Positions 5,532 through 9,841 of a DNA stretch of 9,841 bases are shown piece by piece. Position numbers and translations under genes: made by a program. Within the stretch, counting starts at the first letter, position 1, and each line of letters begins with the position of its first letter. This DNA comes from Lachnospiraceae bacterium (GTDB taxonomy: Bacteria; Bacillota; Clostridia; Lachnospirales; Lachnospiraceae), in the NCBI GenBank assembly GCA_900770345.1, contig CAAGKF010000260.1, forward strand, positions 1 through 9,841, given 5' to 3'. The notes under the pieces are model-generated. The model searched no databases. It saw nothing but the letters and a program-made list of their open reading frames with translations, and was not told the origin of the DNA.

Positions 5532-6173
5532 TCAAAACTTCCGCCGCAGCTCCACCACCTTGCCGATGATCCGGATGGGGAGGTCCTGTATTTGCTCACG
5601 GGTATAAAAATGGGGGCTGTACACGCCGACGTTATGACCAATCAACGTCAGCCCGTCCGGCCCCTCTTTGACTTCCTTCACTGTGGCATCGTTGCCGTTG
5701 ACCAACACGATGGCGATTTCCCCGTTTTCCACCTCCGGCTGCTGCCTGACGATGACCACATCGCCCTCGTGTAGCGTCGGCTCCATACTTCGCCCCTTGA
5801 CCTGCAGCGCAAAATACGTGCCGCTCTTGGCCATCTGGGCCGGTATCTCTTCGTAGTCGATGATGTCCGTGATGGCCTCCAGCGGGATGCCCGCCACCAC
5901 ACGGCCCAGGACCGGGATACGGACGCCACGGGTGGGCTGGGGGCCATTTCCTTTTTGGTGCCGCTCTACAAGGTCGGTTTTGCTGACGTTAAAATATTTT
6001 GCCATCAGTTCAATTTTGTCAATGCGAGGGTACTTCTTTCCGTTTACCCAATCAGAAAAAGTAGAATACGCAAATCCTAAATCATGGCAGATTTCATTTC
6101 TGGTTTTATTGTTTTTATCCATGTAATACTTAATGTTCTGAGCCATGATTTCACGGTTTCCTAAGTCGCTCAT
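5532..6173 (-). CDS. LexA-like phage CI repressor (HTH plus S24 autopeptidase)
   Basis: A 213-residue repressor that should keep the prophage silent and be inactivated by RecA-stimulated self-cleavage. The N-terminal HTH_3 domain spans about 8-68 (NKTRNEICHDLGFAYSTFSD is the helix-turn-helix). The C-terminal S24 domain spans about 85-210. The cleavage site is probably Ala94-Gly95 (RVVAGIP), the nucleophile Ser129 (KGRSMEPTL) and the general base Lys166 (NDATVKEV), all in canonical spacing. The ATG at 6173 is preferred, with AGGAGG 7 nt upstream. The ATG at 6179 is only 1 nt from it. The gene is divergent from a Cro-like gene, with paired operators in between. All key residues are present, so the switch appears functional despite the loss of structural genes. 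Confidence 0.95.
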   Translation of the reverse strand: MSDLGNREIMAQNIKYYMDKNNKTRNEICHDLGFAYSTFSDWVNGKKYPRIDKIELMAKYFNVSKTDLVERHQKGNGPQPTRGVRIPVLGRVVAGIPLEAITDIIDYEEIPAQMAKSGTYFALQVKGRSMEPTLHEGDVVIVRQQPEVENGEIAIVLVNGNDATVKEVKEGPDGLTLIGHNVGVYSPHFYTREQIQDLPIRIIGKVVELRRKF

Positions 6174-6204
6174 AATCATACCTCCTATAATATGTTACAG
6201 GAAT

Positions 6205-6233
6205 ATTTTACGATTAGAGCGGCAAAAAATCAA
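6205..6233 (-). promoter_or_regulatory. Promoter of the CI repressor gene
   Basis: On the minus strand TTGATT (6233-6228), a 17-bp spacer and TAAAAT (6210-6205). It lies 14 bp on the repressor side of operator O1, compatible with autoregulation. Confidence 0.7.
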
Positions 6234-6247
6234 TAAAAACATAAAAA

Positions 6248-6286
6248 ATCACGCTTTAAGAGTTATAATAACGTTTAAAGCGTGAT
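6248..6286. promoter_or_regulatory. Operators O1 and O2 of the CI/Cro switch
   Basis: ATCACGCTTTAA (6248-6259) and TTAAAGCGTGAT (6275-6286) are perfect 12-bp inverted arms. Each contains a near-palindromic half: O1 ACGCTTTAAGAGT (6251-6263) and O2 ACGTTTAAAGCGT (6271-6283). A TATAAT (6264-6269) sits between them and is the likely -10 box of the cro promoter, with a poor -35. Repressor bound here would cover that promoter. Confidence 0.75.
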
Positions 6287-6320
6287 ATTATATCCACGTG
6301 AGGAGGTGAGCGATATTACG

Positions 6321-6518
6321 ATGCCCTTGAAGGCTGCCCATATCAATAAGAACCTAACGCAACGGGAAGCCGCATTGCTCATAGGTGTCAGCGTTGATAC
6401 CCTGGCCAACCATGAAAAGGGTGCGTCTTTTCCCGATGTGCCGATTATTATGAAGATTGAAAAGGTATATGGATTGCCATATTCCGAAATTATTTTTTTA
6501 CTGCAAAATAACGCTTAA
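6321..6518 (+). CDS. Cro-like HTH regulator (XRE family)
   Basis: A 65-residue single-domain helix-turn-helix protein: NLTQREAALLIGVSVDTLANHEKG (about 10-33) is the DNA-binding motif, followed by FPDVPIIMKIEKVYGLPYSEIIFL, typical of phage Cro/anti-repressor proteins. It is divergent from the CI repressor and presumably binds the same operators to favour lytic genes. The start is uncertain. The ATG at 6321 is 14 nt from AGGAGG (6301-6306), which is long. An ATT at 6315 would have ideal spacing and give an ITMPLKAA start. The operator-like palindrome O3 overlaps its stop codon. Confidence 0.88.
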   Translation: MPLKAAHINKNLTQREAALLIGVSVDTLANHEKGASFPDVPIIMKIEKVYGLPYSEIIFLLQNNA

Positions 6519-6523
6519 AGCGT
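6511..6523. promoter_or_regulatory. Operator O3, overlapping the cro stop codon
   Basis: ACGCTTAAAGCGT is a perfect odd palindrome and the cleanest version of the motif in O1 and O2. It spans the cro stop codon TAA (6516-6518) and lies just before the next ribosome-binding site, so it could control the following small genes or act as a distal looping operator. Confidence 0.65.
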
Positions 6524-6542
6524 AAAACGGAAGGAGCCAACC

Positions 6543-6626
6543 ATGGAACGTTATTACATCTAGGGGCCAGACGGCAAGTTCTTTGAGCCGGGGCGCCACA
6601 AGAAGAGGAGGGAAGAGAATGGATGA
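6543..6626 (+). pseudogene. Small phage gene interrupted by an in-frame TAG
   Basis: AAGGAG (6531-6536) precedes an ATG that reads MERYYI, TAG (6561-6563), GPDGKFFEPGRHKKRREENG, then TGA. The intact relative at 7597 reads MEHYYIQGANEKFFEPGRH, so the TAG occupies exactly a glutamine position (CAG to TAG). Beyond the shared 19 positions the two differ. It is either a pseudogene by one transition or a gene read with TAG as glutamine. Function unknown. Confidence 0.65.
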
Positions 6627-6840
6627 GCTGGAGAAAATGAAAATCAAAAACGCCGAGCTCAAACAGTAGCTTGAAACACGGCGCTTTGTAACCTTCACGA
6701 ATTGTCTGTACCTGGTAAATGTCCTTGTCGTATCCACTCAAAAGTGGGACGTCTAGCTGCTTTACTTCTTTGTTGCCGAGGCGGCTGGATTGTTTATCTG
6801 GATGGCTTGGGTATCCTTTTGGGATTCAAGAAAGTCCTGA
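6619..6840 (+). pseudogene. Small phage gene with in-frame TAG codons, possible two-TM protein
   Basis: AGGAGGG precedes an ATG that overlaps the end of the previous ORF. The frame reads MDELEKMKIKNAELKQ, TAG (6667-6669), LETRRFVTFTNC and on to STQKWDV, TAG (6754-6756), then LLYFFVAEAAGLF to DSRKS and TGA at 6838. The first TAG follows CAG in a helical stretch where a second Gln would fit. If TAG were read through, the product would have a basic helical start and two hydrophobic segments, like a small phage membrane protein. The last 79 bases run antisense to the 3' end of the cargo gene, so the second hydrophobic part may be a shadow. Only the first 45 codons or so are reasonably supported. 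Confidence 0.4.
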
Positions 6841-7511
6841 TGGGCTTGAATGGCATCTTGATGAGTTTGGACTGCGTCCTTATGAGCGATGTCAGCGTCA
6901 GCGCATCCCTTGATGTTCAAAATAAAGCTGATTATCGTAACAAGTCTTATCAGAAAGTTTTTGATTTGATCGATGGAAAGGTCTTTGAGGGATGGAAACA
7001 GTTCTTTCCATTGCGTGATTTCTTCTTCAGCAACTTCCGGAAGATCATCAGCTGATTTATTCTCAAGAACTGGTACTTCTTGAATTGCAAGATCAGCCAA
7101 ATGATTGCGTTCTTCTAAATCGAGCTGTGAAAGAAAATCAAAGGACGTTTTCCAAAAGCTTTGTATATCAGCGTTATACAAAGCAGATGATTCATTGATG
7201 GTTTTAATCATTTTAAGCATAGGGCTTTCTACCATATCCCGCAACTGCTTTTGCTGTTCTTCAACAATCTTTAAAGCACTTGCAAATTGGGGCTGCGATG
7301 AAGTCCAAGTCACTGGATTGGCAATCTTTGCTAATGCATTAGTCTGTTCAATCATCTTCGTATAAACAGACGTTTGATAACTGGAAGGCGCCTTCAAGCA
7401 TTCGTTTAAAACCTGAGAGGACTGTACAATTTTATCAATTTCAGAAACCCATTCATTTTGTTTTGCAATCTGTTGTAAAACTGAATTTATTTGAGGCTTA
7501 TTTGATTTCAT
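6762..7511 (-). CDS. Unknown cargo (moron) protein with one TM helix and C-terminal heptads
   Basis: A 249-residue protein of unrecognised family. The N-terminal 110 residues are polar and helical with coiled-coil character (ALKIVEEQQKQLRDMV), and an acidic middle is at about 145-170. A single membrane segment (about 185-200, FLIRLVTIISFILNI) follows, then a repeated heptad AHKDAVQ, THQDAIQ, AHQDFLE (209-229) with SQKDTQA after it. The tail is NNPAASATKK. The ATG at 7511 has AAAGGTGG upstream and a -10 TATAAT farther up. It is AT-rich and opposite in direction to the phage genes around it, lying between two copies of a small gene: the arrangement of a lysogeny-expressed moron. A membrane-located defence or superinfection-exclusion role is possible but not shown. 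Confidence 0.72.
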   Translation of the reverse strand: MKSNKPQINSVLQQIAKQNEWVSEIDKIVQSSQVLNECLKAPSSYQTSVYTKMIEQTNALAKIANPVTWTSSQPQFASALKIVEEQQKQLRDMVESPMLKMIKTINESSALYNADIQSFWKTSFDFLSQLDLEERNHLADLAIQEVPVLENKSADDLPEVAEEEITQWKELFPSLKDLSIDQIKNFLIRLVTIISFILNIKGCADADIAHKDAVQTHQDAIQAHQDFLESQKDTQAIQINNPAASATKK

Positions 7512-7537
7512 GTTCTCACCACCTTTCTTCTGTTGGC

Positions 7538-7543
7538 ATTATA
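7538..7543 (-). promoter_or_regulatory. -10 box of the cargo gene
   Basis: The minus strand has a perfect TATAAT (7543-7538) preceded by TTGG and about 27 bp before the ATG. No good -35 is seen at the expected distance, so activation or a weak promoter is likely. Confidence 0.5.
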
Positions 7544-7596
7544 CCAAAAAGCTGGGGGTAATTGTGGGCAGAGATGTGGATCAAAGGAGGGAAGCA

Positions 7597-7740
7597 ATGG
7601 AACATTATTACATCCAAGGTGCGAATGAAAAGTTTTTCGAGCCCGGACGACATAATCGTAATTACGTGGATGATGATGGAAACCTTTATACCGTATGGGT
7701 GAAATGGATTTCAAGCCAGTGCATTTATCGGCCGCATTGA
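7597..7740 (+). CDS. Small phage protein, MExYYI type, unknown function
   Basis: A 47-residue ORF behind AAAGGAGGG. It reads MEHYYIQGANEKFFEPGRH, then a Asp/Asn-rich turn and LYTVWVKW, which looks like a small beta-rich protein. The last 10 residues (ISSQCIYRPH) come from sequence that in another frame encodes the head protein (QASAFIGRIEIL), so the natural C-terminus is probably lost at a deletion junction near 7705. The stop at 7738-7740 lies 7 nt before the head-protein ATG, allowing translational coupling. The broken copy at 6543 shows the family is duplicated here. Confidence 0.55.
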   Translation: MEHYYIQGANEKFFEPGRHNRNYVDDDGNLYTVWVKWISSQCIYRPH

Positions 7741-7747
7741 GATCCTC

Positions 7748-9409
7748 ATGAAACAGGGAAAAAGCCCGGAGGAAGCCATCCGCCAGGTATTCAAGGAATA
7801 CGGCGTGGAGGAATGGCTGCAGGCCAATGTGTCCAGCGTGATCATTGGCACGGCCCAGGATGCCCTGGGGCAGGAAATGGCCAAAGACCTTTCTGCGGCT
7901 GCTCTGCTGGAAGCCCTGTCCAATCCCTGGGACGGCAGCGGGCTGACCCTGTCGGAGAAGATCCACGGTGCCAGCAACACCATGCTAAATGACGTGATCG
8001 CCACGGTGCGGAAACAGATCCACCTGAACAAGACGGTGAAGGACACAGCCCAGGCCCTCTACGATGGCTACAAAAGTGGCTATGTAGTCAGGGAACAGCA
8101 GCTGCCCCAGTACCTGGATGAACTGACCCGGTGGACTAGAAGAAGCCGGGAAAACCTTTCCCAGGAAGAGCTGAAAGACCTCCAGCGGGCCATCCGTAAG
8201 GTGAAATACCAGGCGGATGATCTGGTGGATGACAGAGCCACCTACAATCACTTCAGAACTTCCCTCCGGGAGCTCATGGACAAACTGGAACACGGCAGTG
8301 AAAAGGCTGCCCAGAAAGCCCTCCAGGCGGCCATAGAGGAAAAGAGCCGGTACGTTGCAGAACGGATTGCCCGGACGGAAGCCGCCAGGGCCCGGTATGA
8401 TGCTTTCATTGCCCGCTACGGGGAGGATGACAGCGTTGTGGCCTACCAGTGGAAGCTGGGAAGCCGGCACCCGGCAGAGGACATCTGCGACATGTACGCC
8501 CATGCAGATCTGTACGGCCTGGGGGCCGGAGTTTTCCCTAAAAATCTGGAACCGGTGAATCCGGCCCATCCCCATTGCCTGTGCCATTACGCACCGGTGT
8601 ACGCCAGCGAGCTGAAGGGCAAAAAGAGGTCTGACAACGTGGAAGGCCGTGGCAATGCCTGGTTGAAACGGCAGCCACTGCACATCCGCCAGGCCATCCT
8701 GGGTGTAAAGGGCGAACAGGAGTGGAAAGCCGGCAGAGCCGGGTGGATGGAGAAGGCAAGGAATCTAAACATTCAAATTGGTGGGTATTATGGGATTGGC
8801 AGTCGTATTGTCAACTTCTTGAAGCTCAAAGTTGGGAAAATATCTTCTATGGAGTATAATGAGCGTAGGAGCCTTGATTCGATACCTAGAATTAATAGGA
8901 AACTCTCTTTTATTGAAAATCTAAAAGAGACGAACAAGAATTATAACGAGGGACCAGAATATCAAGCAAATTGTCAACGTGCAGTCCCCACCTTTGAATT
9001 ACGATTAAGAGGATACGATGTTTTAGCAAAACCCGGTACTCTAAGAGACCAATCTGATTATTTGTCTTTGGCTCGTGATCCGTTTGGCGCTTTTTGGAAT
9101 GTTGATGTAATAACTTGTAATCCAGCTTACGATAATGGGAAACAGGAAATCACTGATGCTTTAAAAAAATGGGGCAATGGGGCAAGAGCTGAAATCGCTT
9201 TTAAACCATTTGGTGATGATCCAGGACATGTTATTATGGGCTTAAATCAAAATGGAGAAATTCAATTTGTAGATCCTCAAAAGGGAGAAGCCAACTATCA
9301 ATACTATTTCAGTTATCGTGGAAAAATAAGCGTTGAATTTGGCAGAATAGATAAGGCAGGAATAAATTTAGATCGCCTTACTGAAATCTGTGAATGGAGA
9401 GGATTATGA
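7748..9409 (+). CDS. Truncated phage head-morphogenesis protein fused to a papain-fold (Tox-PL-like) toxin domain
   Basis: A 553-residue chimera. Residues about 1-335 belong to the Mu gpF/SPP1 gp7-like minor head family: a helical region, then IARTEAARARYDAF (207-220), YQWKLGSR, EDICDMYAHADLYG and the metal-type PAHPHCLCHYAPV (272-284). Residues about 345-553 resemble papain-fold toxin 1 (deamidase or protease): Cys409 in YQANCQRAVPTFELRLRGYDV, His494 in DPGHVIMGL and Asp509 in IQFVDPQKG form the triad. The codons turn AT-rich at about 8760, marking a swapped module. In frame the sequence extends upstream to 7703 (FQASAFIGRIEIL) without a start codon, so the natural N-terminus is missing. The ATG at 7748 has only a weak ribosome site. 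The toxin would ride on the capsid or be released in the cell. The next gene, overlapping by 4 nt, is its probable antidote. The target is unknown. Confidence 0.88.
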   Translation: MKQGKSPEEAIRQVFKEYGVEEWLQANVSSVIIGTAQDALGQEMAKDLSAAALLEALSNPWDGSGLTLSEKIHGASNTMLNDVIATVRKQIHLNKTVKDTAQALYDGYKSGYVVREQQLPQYLDELTRWTRRSRENLSQEELKDLQRAIRKVKYQADDLVDDRATYNHFRTSLRELMDKLEHGSEKAAQKALQAAIEEKSRYVAERIARTEAARARYDAFIARYGEDDSVVAYQWKLGSRHPAEDICDMYAHADLYGLGAGVFPKNLEPVNPAHPHCLCHYAPVYASELKGKKRSDNVEGRGNAWLKRQPLHIRQAILGVKGEQEWKAGRAGWMEKARNLNIQIGGYYGIGSRIVNFLKLKVGKISSMEYNERRSLDSIPRINRKLSFIENLKETNKNYNEGPEYQANCQRAVPTFELRLRGYDVLAKPGTLRDQSDYLSLARDPFGAFWNVDVITCNPAYDNGKQEITDALKKWGNGARAEIAFKPFGDDPGHVIMGLNQNGEIQFVDPQKGEANYQYYFSYRGKISVEFGRIDKAGINLDRLTEICEWRGL

Positions 9410-9630
9410 TGATTGCTTTTTTGGAAGCTTTAAAGACAGCTCAAAGCTTTGGAAAGATAAAGATGCAGAGCTATTGCAAGTTTGATAAATATTACGTCTT
9501 TAGTGGAGCTAAACCGAATGAAAAATTATATGGGGCATTTTTTGTTACAGTTAATATGCAGACAGGAGAAACAGGATTGATAGCTGACTCTGATTTGCAT
9601 AATATAAAATGGCTACCTACAGAAAAATGA
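9406..9630 (+). CDS. Probable immunity protein for the papain-fold toxin
   Basis: A 74-residue soluble protein starting MMIAFLEALKTAQSFGKIK. Its ATG overlaps the toxin stop in the classic ATGA arrangement (9406-9409), with GGAGAGG just upstream, and the ATG at 9409 is an equally good start. It shares the AT-rich composition of the toxin domain rather than the GC-rich head part, so toxin and partner appear to have moved together. It shows an alpha-beta pattern with YYVFSGAKPNEKLYGAFFVTVN and GETGLIADSDLHNIKWLP. No family is recognised. The immunity role is inferred only from position, size and co-transfer. It would bind and neutralise the toxin in the cytoplasm. No gene follows before the terminator. 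Confidence 0.7.
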   Translation: MMIAFLEALKTAQSFGKIKMQSYCKFDKYYVFSGAKPNEKLYGAFFVTVNMQTGETGLIADSDLHNIKWLPTEK

Positions 9631-9645
9631 AAAATTTATTGCTTT

Positions 9646-9675
9646 AAAGCCCTCTGCTCCGGCAGCGGGCTTTTC
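9646..9675 (+). terminator. Terminator of the toxin/immunity operon
   Basis: AAAGCCC (9646-9652) pairs with GGGCTTT (9667-9673), and CTGC (9654-9657) with GCAG (9662-9665), with one T-C mismatch and loop TCCG. TTTTC ends it. It begins 15 bp after the immunity stop. Confidence 0.85.
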
Positions 9676-9718
9676 TTATACCTAAAATTAAAGATCTGTT
9701 CAAAGAGAGGAGAACAAA

Positions 9719-9841
9719 ATGGAGAACCTGAAAGCGATTGCAATGACGATGGCCCTGGTGGCCGGGATTACTGGGACGGCCTTTGCCGCTGACATCCGGG
9801 AGATCGTAGGGGACCCGGGAACCGAAATCACGGACCGGAAC
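9719..9841 (+). CDS. Secreted protein, N-terminal part (3' end outside window)
   Basis: The first 41 residues are visible. AGAGAGGAG precedes the ATG. MENLKAIAMTMALVAGITG followed by TAFA-ADIRE is a textbook Sec signal peptide with cleavage after AFA (residue 23). The mature start ADIREIVGDPGTEITDRN is identical to the fragment at 3613-3673. Judging by that fragment's likely continuation, the protein may go on with PDLLAITNR. Function unknown. It stands outside the phage operon after a terminator, so it may be the host gene at the integration site or a member of a small family. Confidence 0.75.
   Translation, partial: MENLKAIAMTMALVAGITGTAFAADIREIVGDPGTEITDRN
9781..9841 (+). repeat. Right copy of the 61-bp direct repeat
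   Basis: It matches 3613-3673 at 60 of 61 positions, the single difference being G9802 against A3634. It begins within the signal-peptide codons (CTTTGCC) and runs to the window edge, so its true length is unknown. The copies are 6168 bp apart and in the same orientation: candidate attL/attR, or a partial gene duplication. Confidence 0.8.

Larger units (their letters stand above)
3613..9841. mobile_element. Degenerate prophage or integrase-bearing phage remnant
   Basis: The segment carries an integrase near its left end, a divergent CI/Cro switch with operators, broken small early genes, a cargo gene, a truncated head-morphogenesis protein with toxin and immunity genes, then a terminator. 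A 61-bp direct repeat lies at both ends. Terminase, portal, capsid, tail and lysis genes are missing, so it cannot make particles by itself. The boundaries are inferred from the repeat, which reaches the right window edge and may extend further. The phage identity is well supported. The exact ends are not. Confidence 0.6.

Noticed and set aside
5364..5774. 136-codon plus-strand frame starting inside the small secreted-protein gene
   Set aside because: It has an AGAGG-like site, but it runs through the perfect terminator hairpin at 5501-5518 and then about 240 bases antisense to the repressor. Only a short N-terminal peptide could be real.
7748..9409. Head-toxin gene as a complete, normally started phage gene
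   Set aside because: The frame continues upstream with family-like sequence but no start, and the ATG at 7748 has only a weak ribosome site, so N-terminal truncation is more likely.

Overview
The window looks like a chromosome segment from a Gram-positive-type gut bacterium. Strong GGAGG ribosome-binding sites, near-consensus sigma-70 boxes, GC-rich host genes and the style of the phage genes point to Firmicutes. A Negativicutes relative such as Acidaminococcus is my guess, and nothing here proves it. No tRNA, rRNA or CRISPR array was seen.

Positions 1-1650 hold ordinary host DNA: the C-terminal DNA-binding half of an OmpR-type response regulator, its sensor histidine kinase, and a terminator. 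Positions 1650-2200 have no gene but are packed with perfect and near-perfect palindromes (intergenic repeat DNA). Positions 2208-3320 hold an AT-rich minus-strand defence cassette. It has a consensus promoter, a predicted ~70-nt structured RNA ending in a strong terminator, and directly behind it an Abi_2/AbiF-like HEPN protein. The start codon of that protein abuts the terminator U-tract, and its Shine-Dalgarno lies inside the terminator stem. This is the best candidate for an RNA-controlled toxin or abortive-infection system.

Positions about 3613-9841 look like a shrunken prophage. It has a tyrosine integrase, a small secreted-looking protein, a LexA-type CI repressor with a divergent Cro-like gene and three matching operators, and remnants of small early genes with in-frame TAG codons. 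Then come an AT-rich minus-strand cargo gene, and an N-terminally truncated phage head-morphogenesis (Mu gpF/SPP1 gp7-type) protein fused to a papain-fold toxin domain with Cys-His-Asp residues. A small probable immunity gene overlaps the toxin gene by 4 nt. Replication, packaging, portal and tail genes are absent. The segment is bracketed by a 61-bp direct repeat (60/61 identical). The left copy lies in a broken gene fragment. The right copy lies in the 5' end of a gene for a secreted protein that runs off the window.

Two conflict systems therefore sit close together: the HEPN/ncRNA cassette just outside the prophage remnant, and the head-linked toxin/immunity pair inside it. The integrase, switch and operators look intact, while the structural part looks decayed except for the toxin and immunity genes.
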